A DNA stretch of 64,000 nt from an uncultured Collinsella sp. (GTDB lineage: Bacteria > Actinomycetota > Coriobacteriia > Coriobacteriales > Coriobacteriaceae). Below, one piece after another: positions 44,938 through 53,632 of the stretch. The stretch lies in contig CAJJTG010000007.1 in NCBI GenBank assembly GCA_905194675.1, positions 3,261 through 67,260 of the forward strand, in the 5' to 3' direction. The position numbers and the translations under genes were made by a program. Every line of letters starts with the position of its first letter. The stretch's first letter is position 1. The notes below the pieces were generated by a model that saw only the letters and a list, made by a program, of their open reading frames with translations, searched no databases and was not told where the DNA came from.

Positions 44938-46542
44938 CTACATCGTTCCCTTGCTCGCAGCGTAATGTTCCGCCTGCTTAAGGGCGTCCTCGTAGGCGCG
45001 CTGCTTTGCTTCGTACTCTAGCGCGTAGCGCTCCTGCTCCGCTCGCCCGGGAACAGGCACGGTCATGCTTCGCAGGTCCTTGGGAGATAGCTGTGCAAGC
45101 GAGTCTCCGTGCGAGGAGGCCAAGAGCTTCTGCTGTCCTTCATCGGATGACAGGTAGGCTAAGAAGAACCGTGCTAGTAGTTCATCTTTAAAGGATGCGC
45201 AGAAGACGACATCGCAAGGGACAATGAGCTTAGGGCATAACTGGGGTTTCTGGGGTGCCGGCTCGCGCTTCATGCTTCCCGGCACTACGAGGGCCAGCTT
45301 AAATGGCGGTCCGAAGCGTGAGATCATTATGCAGGTTTCATACTCGCCCAGCGGTTTGAGACGATAGAAATAACCTGGATCCGTATCGCCCATATCGTAA
45401 ATATCCGTATCGGATACGCGCTCGGGTAGATCTTCGAAACCGATGGTCGTTCCATCGACTAAGTGTTTAAGCGATAAGTAGTAGCAGTCGATTCGTCGGT
45501 CCGTTCTGCCAAGACCCATCTGTGGCACCTTTAAAAGGGTGCTACGCGGAATGCCGCGGCGTATGTCCGCTACGGTGCCAAAGCGAACGAAGGACTCCTC
45601 TGCAAAAGAGGTGCTTTTAGCTTTCGGAAGTAAAGGCCAGGTTTTTTCAGCACCCCGATCGCCGAGATGCCAATGCGTTGCATCGGTTGTTTCGGCATAA
45701 GCATGGCTAATCGAGTCTTGGATCTGATGCATGAGCTCACTTGTCATGGGCTTGTCATCAAATGACCGCCCATCAAAGAGGAAATATGGCTCGTTGGGTT
45801 TGCGGTCGCCTAGAAATAGTAGGGCATAGCCATCGCTATTGGCTGCGATCGTATTGGGAAGCAACACTATCGCTGTCAATAGTCCAAGCTGGCAGAGCAG
45901 ACGGCGCCCGTCTGCGGCGCGTGCCAGGTTGAGCAGTCGGTTGGAGACTTGTACGACTGCAATGGAATTCGGACGTTCACATGCAAGGGAAGCTGCGAGA
46001 AAAACGTAATACCATTCGCTGACCGAAAGCGGGCTTGGTACATCGACAAGTGTTTGCAGTTGATGGGCCCTCGACGTAAGGAAATCCTGAACATGCTCAT
46101 TTGCAATTTCGAGCGAGGGCTCAAATTGAGTGAGGGGGATTTGCTCGGGGGGTCTGCAGTAGATGAGCACGGACTCATCGGTACGGGGCATGGCGCCCGA
46201 TTCTGGCGTTGAGGCAAAGACATCGGCTTTGGTAAACGAAAAAGACGGGTCAGCGGATGCGTCGCGAGTTCCAAATTCGATGTTTTCGGGGTCCTTAAGG
46301 TCGATGCCCCAAATAGACCATGCGGATCCATCTGCATAGTCCTGGGCAAACTCAAAATCTCGGCAGCACAACTCGATAAGCGTATGAACTCTTAGCGTTG
46401 GCTGGAGTTTTGAGACCATAAAGGAAACCAGGTTTGCAAGAAATGCGCTGCTATGAGGCTCTGGCTCCTGATTGTAGGCATGGTAACGGCCTAGCTTGGC
46501 TTGTTCTGCGCGAGACAGAAGCACGATTGCCTCCTCGGACAT
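44938..46542 (-). CDS. Second degenerate methylase/TRD-like protein
   Basis: A 534-aa protein with an N6-methylase-like skeleton: a worn motif I region (LIELCCRDFEFAQ, WSIWGIDL), a worn motif IV (VLIYCRPPEQIPL instead of NPPY), and the typical RRLLCQLGLLTAIVLLPNT and GYALLFLGDRK. Residues about 320-490 resemble a type I target-recognition domain (RFGTVADIRRGIPRSTLL, LSPKDLRSMTVPVPG), and the end is a coiled coil. Catalytic residues are not recognisable. It shares its layout with 27872-29308. It interrupts the + strand backbone. Confidence 0.5.
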   Translation of the reverse strand: MSEEAIVLLSRAEQAKLGRYHAYNQEPEPHSSAFLANLVSFMVSKLQPTLRVHTLIELCCRDFEFAQDYADGSAWSIWGIDLKDPENIEFGTRDASADPSFSFTKADVFASTPESGAMPRTDESVLIYCRPPEQIPLTQFEPSLEIANEHVQDFLTSRAHQLQTLVDVPSPLSVSEWYYVFLAASLACERPNSIAVVQVSNRLLNLARAADGRRLLCQLGLLTAIVLLPNTIAANSDGYALLFLGDRKPNEPYFLFDGRSFDDKPMTSELMHQIQDSISHAYAETTDATHWHLGDRGAEKTWPLLPKAKSTSFAEESFVRFGTVADIRRGIPRSTLLKVPQMGLGRTDRRIDCYYLSLKHLVDGTTIGFEDLPERVSDTDIYDMGDTDPGYFYRLKPLGEYETCIMISRFGPPFKLALVVPGSMKREPAPQKPQLCPKLIVPCDVVFCASFKDELLARFFLAYLSSDEGQQKLLASSHGDSLAQLSPKDLRSMTVPVPGRAEQERYALEYEAKQRAYEDALKQAEHYAASKGTM

Positions 46543-46674
46543 ACGTTGTGCGATATGGAGTGCGCCGTTGTTGGCAATGGCACGATGCGGTCAATTCATA
46601 TTATCAGCCTAATTCCGATTAATTTGAAATTGAGTGTTTATAGCTTAATCCGCGAGGGTATCAACTGCGATAAG

Positions 46675-46698
46675 TTTTTAGAAATAAAATTCTAAAAA
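46675..46698. other. AT-rich hairpin upstream of membrane gene
   Basis: TTTTTAGAA (46675-46683) and TTCTAAAAA (46690-46698) pair perfectly in the promoter region of the 46747 gene. It may be an operator or the terminator of an ancestral gene. Confidence 0.4.
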
Positions 46699-46746
46699 TG
46701 GTCTGGCCTTCGGACCAATATTGCGACAGCAACGAAAGGACAGCTA

Positions 46747-47484
46747 ATGAACGGATACGACACGTATAGGATCGAGCCAGACGCTCTCAAGAAGCCAACA
46801 ACAGTGAATATTTTCGGCATGATTCTGCAAACCCTCTTTGCAGTTGTGCTGTACGTTGTCGCCGTCGACATGATGTGCTTGCTGACGACGTGGCTCGGCG
46901 GCTTTATGTTCGAGATCGGCGAGGGCAACACGGTGATTCCGCTCCATTCGTGGCGCCTGGTGGCGTTTAGGGCGTACTGGGTTGTGCTGGGCGTGGCGGT
47001 CGTTGCGGCGCTTGCCCACAAATGGATTGTGCTGTTAACGGGAGAGCGCGAATCCGACATGTGCGAGCTGCTCGGTGCAATTGAGGGTGCGGGCGCATTT
47101 GCATCCGTCGTCTGCGCGATCGTCTGTTTGCTGGGCTGTGCCGCCGCATTTGATTGGTGGGCTGGCGTTACCGGAAAGATGGCTTCGGATTCCCGCGCCA
47201 ATGATTATCTGCTTTGGGCTGTTGTCTTAACAGTCGGAACGATTGTCGAGTGGCGAATTGTCGAAGGAGTTCTCAAGGCTTTATTCCCTCATGAGTGCTT
47301 GTTCCACGGGCTTCGCTTTGCATCTGCCTGCGTGGTTACTCCTCTGCTCGCGCTTGTGCCCACCGCGCTGGTCGTCATCGTGTGCGCACTGGTGGTGGGC
47401 CTTTTTGCCGGGATTCTGTTTGCATCGCTTGCGATCCCTGTGGTTATCACGGTTATTGGCATTGCCATCGCTATGAGTCGCTAA
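46747..47484 (+). CDS. Polytopic membrane protein
   Basis: A 245-aa protein with about five or six TM segments (LQTLFAVVLYVVAVDMMCLL at about 26-45, then about 75-100, 115-140, 160-180 and a long C-terminal stretch with LVPTALVVIVCALVVGLFAG). It is similar in style, not clearly in sequence, to the membrane proteins of the duplicated modules. GAAAGGACAG precedes the ATG. It begins the second part of the + strand backbone. Function unknown. Confidence 0.7.
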   Translation: MNGYDTYRIEPDALKKPTTVNIFGMILQTLFAVVLYVVAVDMMCLLTTWLGGFMFEIGEGNTVIPLHSWRLVAFRAYWVVLGVAVVAALAHKWIVLLTGERESDMCELLGAIEGAGAFASVVCAIVCLLGCAAAFDWWAGVTGKMASDSRANDYLLWAVVLTVGTIVEWRIVEGVLKALFPHECLFHGLRFASACVVTPLLALVPTALVVIVCALVVGLFAGILFASLAIPVVITVIGIAIAMSR

Positions 47485-47528
47485 CCCACAACGCAATCCA
47501 AATATCTCGCATAAAGAAAGGAACGACC

Positions 47529-47735
47529 ATGTCGGTATTCTCTAACGCTCAAAAGCTTCTGCTGCTTGCCGTACTTACCGCTCTTATGGCTGGTGCCCTG
47601 ATGTACGAAGTGTTGCATCCCACACTGTTTCCGCTGCTCAAGCAGGGCATTTTGCAGCTGCTCTACCACATTCCGGTCTTTACCCAGCCGGGCAACGTGA
47701 TCTATCTGGAGTCGGCGACATCGCTGGCACTGTAG
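47529..47735 (+). CDS. Small single-pass membrane protein
   Basis: A 68-aa protein with one N-terminal TM (LLLLAVLTALMAGALMYEVL, about 10-29) and a short hydrophobic tail. GAAAGGAACG precedes the ATG at 47529. It sits between the membrane protein and the ClpX-like ATPase, within a likely operon. Function unknown. Confidence 0.6.
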   Translation: MSVFSNAQKLLLLAVLTALMAGALMYEVLHPTLFPLLKQGILQLLYHIPVFTQPGNVIYLESATSLAL

Positions 47736-47777
47736 TGGTTTAAGGGCTCGGCCCACATCGAAGGAAAGAAAACCAAT

Positions 47778-49565
47778 ATGGAAAGGAAGGCGCCCATGAC
47801 TCAGAAGCAGTATCGAAACATCGATCGCTACCAGGACTTGCTCAATCGAATTGCGCCTACGCGTCTGGTGGAGCAGACGCGTCAGAGTGTTATTGGCCAC
47901 GAAGGAAGCTTGGAGGCCTTTGTGACGGCGCTGAGCTTTGAGGTCAACCGCTGCGTGATGTTGGCACGCGGCGCCGACCCGCGCGACGTTCTTTCGCCCG
48001 CTGCCATTTTGGTGATGGGCTCCACTGGCACGGGAAAGACCCACACCATCAAGGCCGTGGCAGATGCCGCAGGGCTCAAGCTGTTCGTGTTCGATGTCTC
48101 TACCATGACGGGCGAGGGCTGGCGTGGTGCCAGCATGAGTAACTGCCTGTCGCAGGTCGCGGACTACCAAGCTGCGAATCCCGGCGATATCTGCTTGGTG
48201 CTCTTTGACGAGTTTGACAAGGCAGCCCGTGCCGAACCCGATGGAAGCGACGTTGCGTCCAGCTTTAGTCCGTCGCAGTCGTTCCTTAAGCTCTTGGAAG
48301 GCGGGGAGATGCCGTTTGAATGCGAGAACCAGAAGGGCACGGCGATCAGGAGGCTCGATCTTGATCAGGTTGTCTGCATTTTAGGCGGCGCTTTTATGGG
48401 CTTGGATGCTCTGGTGCGCAAGCGCCTGAGCGGCAAGGCTGGCTCCACGGTTGGCTTTGGGTCCTCGTACGCCGCTGTACGCACCGCCGTAAAATCGGCA
48501 AACGAGCTGCGAGACAGTTCGACCATCGAGGATGTCGAGACTTGGGGCATTATGTCCGAGCTGTGCGGCCGCATTGGCTCGGTGATTAACTTTAACGCCC
48601 TGAGCGTGGACGATCTGGTCCAGATTGCGTATGAACAGTACCTGCCCAAGTACAACAACATGATGGGAAATGGCGCCAAGATGGAGCTGACGGCAGATGC
48701 TGCTCGCCTTGCGGCGAAGCGCGCGGTTAAGGAAGGTGCCGGCGCGCGCGGCATGCTCCGTCAGCTGCGTCCCCTTATGATGTACGCCTGGAGGGACATG
48801 CGGGAAGATACCTATATTTCCCGTGCGACCTTGGTCGTGAGCGACGGGGAGCTTGCGGTTGCGTACGAGCGCTCTCATGAGCCGCGGGGTTTTCTGCAGG
48901 AAGAGATGGGGGAGAATTCGCCCTTTCTGAACGGGAGGGAGATTGAAGCCCTGACGCTGGTGAACAACTGGATGGAGCATGAGGACGAGGACGAGCATAA
49001 GCCGTATCAGCCTGAGCTTGCTTGGCTGGCGGATTTGGTGGACGGCTCGGCGCTCGACAAGATCGTGCAGGGCGGCAAGGCATTCGATCTTGCTGGGGTG
49101 TTGTTGCGCGGCGTTCCGTTTGATGGGCCGGGGCGCATTGCCGCCCACGAGCTGCTTAAGGCGTGCGCCTGCTACAACGACGTGCTCTATGCCGATCAGG
49201 ACAAGTATCGCAACCTTGCTCAGGTGCTTACGCTCACCAAATTGGTGTACAAAAATTCGCCCGATTGCTTGCTGAGCCCGCTCGATGTGGTTATGAACGG
49301 CACGACCACGGGCAACGGTTTTCAGGGTCTTGGCGAGTGGGTCGATGCCATGAGCAGGTCCGAAAAGCCTTCGTTGGAAAAGTGGCAGTATCTGGCGGCC
49401 GGGGAGGCCCTGCGGATTTACGACCACTTTAGCAAGCGCCCCGACCAGGTTAAGGAGCTTGCCGCCGAGGTGTCCCTGATGCGTGTTGCCCTTGCAGTGA
49501 TGGACGTTGAGGAGCGTGAGGCATTGGAGTGCGATCTTAAGAAGTTGCTCGCTTCGTGCGAGTAA
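47778..49565 (+). CDS. ClpX-like AAA+ ATPase
   Basis: A 595-aa AAA+ protein of the ClpX/HslU type: VIGHEGSLEAFVTAL (as in ClpX), Walker A GSTGTGKTHT (81-90), TGEGWRG in place of the ClpX pore-loop region, Walker B LVLFDEFDKAAR (140-151), ELCGRIGSVINFNALSVDDL like the ClpX GRLPV region, and sensor 2 GAGARGMLRQL with Arg324. The ClpX N-terminal zinc domain is missing, and a unique C-terminal region of about 250 residues follows. No IGF-type ClpP-docking loop was recognised. It may unfold substrates for the island ClpP-like protease or remodel a nucleoprotein complex. An ATG 18 bases downstream is an alternative start. Confidence 0.82.
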   Translation: MERKAPMTQKQYRNIDRYQDLLNRIAPTRLVEQTRQSVIGHEGSLEAFVTALSFEVNRCVMLARGADPRDVLSPAAILVMGSTGTGKTHTIKAVADAAGLKLFVFDVSTMTGEGWRGASMSNCLSQVADYQAANPGDICLVLFDEFDKAARAEPDGSDVASSFSPSQSFLKLLEGGEMPFECENQKGTAIRRLDLDQVVCILGGAFMGLDALVRKRLSGKAGSTVGFGSSYAAVRTAVKSANELRDSSTIEDVETWGIMSELCGRIGSVINFNALSVDDLVQIAYEQYLPKYNNMMGNGAKMELTADAARLAAKRAVKEGAGARGMLRQLRPLMMYAWRDMREDTYISRATLVVSDGELAVAYERSHEPRGFLQEEMGENSPFLNGREIEALTLVNNWMEHEDEDEHKPYQPELAWLADLVDGSALDKIVQGGKAFDLAGVLLRGVPFDGPGRIAAHELLKACACYNDVLYADQDKYRNLAQVLTLTKLVYKNSPDCLLSPLDVVMNGTTTGNGFQGLGEWVDAMSRSEKPSLEKWQYLAAGEALRIYDHFSKRPDQVKELAAEVSLMRVALAVMDVEEREALECDLKKLLASCE

Positions 49566-49572
49566 TCGCCGA

Positions 49573-49620
49573 CTGTCTCTCTTTCCTTTCTTTCTTTTTT
49601 CAGGCGGCATGGACGCCGCC
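49573..49620 (+). other. Pyrimidine tract and hairpin before the helicase gene
   Basis: A pyrimidine-only run (49573-49600) is followed by hairpin GGCGGC/GCCGCC (49603-49608 with 49615-49620). It may set the ratio of the ClpX-like and helicase products. A similar pyrimidine run plus GGCGG occurs at 39630-39652. Confidence 0.4.
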
Positions 49621-49699
49621 ACCTCAACCGCCCTGCGTGAGTTTTTGTCCGCACGGGATGGTATTCAACACATGCAACAACTAAATCGGAGGTTTGACC

Positions 49700-52600
49700 A
49701 TGGCTACGTGGGAGCTGAACTGCCAATCGAATCCGTCGTCTGCGGGCGACAAGGAGCTTGCTCCCTATCTTGCGCGCCAAAAGGCGATGCGCGAGTTTTT
49801 TGAGCGTGCGCTGTTTGCCCCCAAGGACCAGGACAACAACGGCCTGTACTTTTTGGGCGCCACGACGGGCTCGGGTAAAAACTACACGGCCGAGCAGGTC
49901 ACGGCCGATCTAATTGCCGGCGGCTGGGATGAGTCGGGGTGTTTTAACAAATGCCCCGGCCGCCGTACCTTGGTGTTTGTGGTGCCGGGCAAGGACAACC
50001 GCGACAACTATGTTGCAAACGTGCGCCAACTGCTGGTTGATCAGGGTATGGATTCCAAAGATGCGGCGCGCATGGTGTTCGATCTTCCGCGCGCGGGCGA
50101 GAACATCCTGCATTGGATCGAGGCCACCCGCGGCAAGGGTGCCGTGGGTGTGCGCAAAATTCCGTGTCCCATCGAAGCAGATGACGAGCACTCTTATCGC
50201 GTCATTAAGCGGGCATGGCGTAACGCTATGGAGGTCGCCGATGACCTTTTGGGCATCCTTGACACAAGGAGACGCCTGGGAAGTGTTGTCGATCGTCTGA
50301 CCCCCAGCCTGCGGGACAAGCTGTCGTTAGCTGATGCGAGCCTGCGTTGGGCAGTGAGTTGCGAGCTTAAAAACATCACGCGTGGCATGGAGATAATCCC
50401 TCAGATTTGGCCATCTGCGCTACTCAACGACGAGAGCATGCCGCATGTGATTGCGTGCACGCCTCAAAAGCTCGTCAACACAATTGATACGGTGACCGGT
50501 GCGAGAGTTGTGCTTTTTAATGCGTCAGCCGCCGAGAAGAGCATGTTTATCTTTGACGAAATCGATCATATGAAGTCCGATATGCTGTCGACGCTGACGG
50601 ACGACCCCGTAACGTTTCAGCCGGATGAGGTGCTGCGCATCCTTGATCGTCATTTTAACGGCGGCGTGGTGGACCCCTTGCTGCTAGGAAATCGAGACCA
50701 ATGGATGGCGGTCTACACGCACGCTTCCACGTCGGGTGATCACAAGGGGTCGAATGCCGAGAGGAACAGGGTTTCGCGAGCGAGCGTAAAGGGAGCTGCC
50801 GAAGAAATCGCAAAGGATGCCGAGAATATTCAAAAGGCGCTTGCCTCTTGCATTAAGGAGATGAAGCTACGTCTGCCTTTTGCGCTGTCTGATGAGGCGA
50901 AAGAAGGGCAACTCTTCGGTCGACATCTGTTTGGCAGTGACGATATCTCGGTGGACGACAACTCGATAAACCCGTTGCGTTACAAGCTCAATAAGAACGG
51001 TACCCACAATATGATTACGGCTCATGGGGCGAATGGACAGCCAACAGTCAACAAGGCGGTGCGCCGAGCTCGCGGTATCGTCAGGATGGTGGTGGGTCAT
51101 CTCGGCCGCTGCGCTGCGCTTATGGACAGCCTGTATTACGGCAGCATTTCGTACAAAGACGATCTTTCGCGCAAGAACATCATCGATGCGCTGGGCATTA
51201 GGAACGATCAGACCAACGAGAAGTATTTTTGGGATTCGTTGATGATGGCGCTGTTCTTTAAGAACCGTAAGAACGACGATATTGATGCAGCCGATGACTC
51301 GATGTATGCGCGCGGCGTCGGCTACCTGGTGATGGAAACCACGCTCGACCACATGTTTACCACGCACCTAACCAGCCATGGCATTGAGCGCATGCCCGAG
51401 GCGTACTTGGCCTCCATTGCTGCCAATGCACCCTGCGTGTGCATGAGCGCAACTTGGAGCGCATCGACCGTAAAGAACTTTAACCTGGATTACCTCGATG
51501 AGGTTCACGGCGTGGTCCGCAAGGATACGTGGATTGGCGAGCTCAACCAAGAGATCGTGCGACAGACCAAGCTGTTTAACAAGCAGGCGGCAAAGACGTA
51601 CGACGTTGACGTTGCTTGGGTTGACGAAGACAAGAATCTTGCCGGTATGGCTGCGTTGGCCGGCGGCGCCTTTGGTGGGGCCATCGTATCGCCCGACGAG
51701 ACGTACGAGCGCGTGATGGAGTTCTTTGACCAGGTCGGCGTAAGTGAAGGGCTTGCGGTGCGTCTGCGTTTAAAGATCGCCGACAGGGTGGGCACAAGCG
51801 ACGTCAAGAGCATCGAGTTTGAATTGAAGCGTCTAAGCAAGACACTCGTTGCCGTGAGCACCTGGGCACGTGGCGTTGCACGCAACGAGCATCAGGCAGG
51901 AGCCATCTTTACGACGCGCCACATGGGAAACCATGGCGACTTTAATAGCTTGGCGCTGGACCTTGCCCGAGAAATCGTTGCCGAGCTGGTGATTCGGAAC
52001 GTTAAGTGCCCCGAGGCGTCGTACGAGGAGTCGCTCAAGGAGGCCAAGGGTATGGTGCCGTGCTTTAACGCTGCAGAATGGGATATCGGTTGGGGTGACG
52101 CTCAAAACCGTCTCGAGATGGGCCGGCCAACCCTTATGCTCATCAATTTGTCGGCCGGTGGCTTTTCCAAGAATCTTAAATACAAGGTACCGGAAAGTTT
52201 GTGTCGCACGGTACGACAGGTTGATTGCGGCTTCGAGGATGCCGACCGCCGTCCCAAGATGGACCTGGACTTTCTGTACATTGAGTCGCCTACGAGCCGT
52301 CTGACGTCGGAAGTCGAGATTAGCTCGGCGACGTTTGTTCAGCAGGCGTTGACAGGTGTGGTTGAACAGGAAGAGCTGGTGGCGCGCGGAGAGGTCCCGT
52401 TTACCGAAAAGCGTCATAACGTACGACTGTTGCTGTCCGGAGCCAAGCAGAGTCTGCCAGTTCGCGACACCCTCTCGTATCAGGTCGAAGGTGCCCGCAT
52501 TGTGGCGCAGGCGGTGGGTCGCTTGATGCGTACGAGCGTAAAGATGCCGCACGTGCAGGTGATGCTCGATCGCAAAATCGCCGGCGATTGCGACTTTTCG

Positions 52601-53632
52601 TTCCTGCACGATTTGCCGATGGGCTACGAGCTGGAGCAGGTGGTTGGCGCCTGCGCGGCCGTCAACAATCACATGGCGGACAAGAAGCAGCACGCTGCTA
52701 ACAAACAGCAGAACCTTGCTGCCTTTAGGAACAACCTGGCGAAAGAGAAGCACGAAAAGCTGGCATGGAAGGTTACCTCCCTCGATGCGCGCGAGGAAGA
52801 TCTGGCCGCCTTCGATGGCGAGCGCGACTTTTATCTGCATCATTTTTGCCTGCCGTGGGAGGACCTCGCAAGCTATCCTGCGCGCAAAAGCACCGCACTG
52901 CACATGCCGTTTGCCGCGAGTGGCTATGCGTATGCGCAGGGCGGAGCGTGTAAGGTGCCGCATTTTGAGTTTCCCAGCTATGAGGGTGAACCTGTCGAGC
53001 AGATTGCTGCCCGCCTGGAGGAGCGCTGCCGCTATAACGAGGGCCTTGAGGGCGCGAAGGTTCGCCAGGTAAGCCAGGCGGCGGCCCGCGTGCCCGAGTT
53101 GCTGTCGATTCGGGAGGTGCGCGAGCGTTGGTCGCACGACGGGGTGCCTGCGGCGCTGCAGCCGGCGGCGACGGCGCACATGACGCCCTATATGTTCCAG
53201 GCGGTGTACCTGGGGGAACTGGGAGAGTCTGCTGGTAGGGCCGTCTTCGAGGCGTATTATGACGGCCGCTATTCGCTTGCTCGTGGCGATGCGGCCCATG
53301 CCGAGACGGGCGGCGATTTTGAGGTGCTCGATGCCGCTGGCAACAAGACCGGAGTGTGGATCGATTTTAAGCACTATCGCATCGGCACCTACGAGGCCTA
53401 CAGGCGCGGCGGCGGCGAGACTACGGATGCCGAGTGCTTTAAGGCAAAGGCTCAAAAGGTTGGGGCAAAGCGCCTGCTGATCGTGAATGTTTTGGCCGAT
53501 GAGGCGGCGCTGGAGCTTCGTCAAAAGCCAATCGATGACGTGGGAATGGTCTACTCCTTCCCCTATATGGCAGCTGATGGAGCAATCAGTCTGGAGATGA
53601 TGGAGGCGATCGGCCGTGCAATCGAAGCATAA
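49700..53632 (+). CDS. DEAD-like helicase with putative C-terminal PD-(D/E)xK nuclease
   Basis: A 1310-aa superfamily-2-type helicase. Motif I is GATTGSGKN (53-61), motif II is IFDEIDHM (DEID at 286-289), motif III is CMSATWS (SAT near 583), and motif VI is QAVGRLMRT (937-945). A charged coiled-coil-like segment precedes the C-terminal 250 residues, which end in FEVLDAAGNKTGVWIDFKHY; the D...D-x-K pattern (Lys1224) suggests a PD-(D/E)xK nuclease, then KAQKVGAKRLLIVNVL. The ATG at 49700 follows CGGAGG. The 3' end overlaps the PIWI-like gene by 17 bases, so they are coupled. It could unwind and cut invading nucleic acid with that partner. The nuclease call is the weaker part. Confidence 0.72.
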   Translation: MATWELNCQSNPSSAGDKELAPYLARQKAMREFFERALFAPKDQDNNGLYFLGATTGSGKNYTAEQVTADLIAGGWDESGCFNKCPGRRTLVFVVPGKDNRDNYVANVRQLLVDQGMDSKDAARMVFDLPRAGENILHWIEATRGKGAVGVRKIPCPIEADDEHSYRVIKRAWRNAMEVADDLLGILDTRRRLGSVVDRLTPSLRDKLSLADASLRWAVSCELKNITRGMEIIPQIWPSALLNDESMPHVIACTPQKLVNTIDTVTGARVVLFNASAAEKSMFIFDEIDHMKSDMLSTLTDDPVTFQPDEVLRILDRHFNGGVVDPLLLGNRDQWMAVYTHASTSGDHKGSNAERNRVSRASVKGAAEEIAKDAENIQKALASCIKEMKLRLPFALSDEAKEGQLFGRHLFGSDDISVDDNSINPLRYKLNKNGTHNMITAHGANGQPTVNKAVRRARGIVRMVVGHLGRCAALMDSLYYGSISYKDDLSRKNIIDALGIRNDQTNEKYFWDSLMMALFFKNRKNDDIDAADDSMYARGVGYLVMETTLDHMFTTHLTSHGIERMPEAYLASIAANAPCVCMSATWSASTVKNFNLDYLDEVHGVVRKDTWIGELNQEIVRQTKLFNKQAAKTYDVDVAWVDEDKNLAGMAALAGGAFGGAIVSPDETYERVMEFFDQVGVSEGLAVRLRLKIADRVGTSDVKSIEFELKRLSKTLVAVSTWARGVARNEHQAGAIFTTRHMGNHGDFNSLALDLAREIVAELVIRNVKCPEASYEESLKEAKGMVPCFNAAEWDIGWGDAQNRLEMGRPTLMLINLSAGGFSKNLKYKVPESLCRTVRQVDCGFEDADRRPKMDLDFLYIESPTSRLTSEVEISSATFVQQALTGVVEQEELVARGEVPFTEKRHNVRLLLSGAKQSLPVRDTLSYQVEGARIVAQAVGRLMRTSVKMPHVQVMLDRKIAGDCDFSFLHDLPMGYELEQVVGACAAVNNHMADKKQHAANKQQNLAAFRNNLAKEKHEKLAWKVTSLDAREEDLAAFDGERDFYLHHFCLPWEDLASYPARKSTALHMPFAASGYAYAQGGACKVPHFEFPSYEGEPVEQIAARLEERCRYNEGLEGAKVRQVSQAAARVPELLSIREVRERWSHDGVPAALQPAATAHMTPYMFQAVYLGELGESAGRAVFEAYYDGRYSLARGDAAHAETGGDFEVLDAAGNKTGVWIDFKHYRIGTYEAYRRGGGETTDAECFKAKAQKVGAKRLLIVNVLADEAALELRQKPIDDVGMVYSFPYMAADGAISLEMMEAIGRAIEA

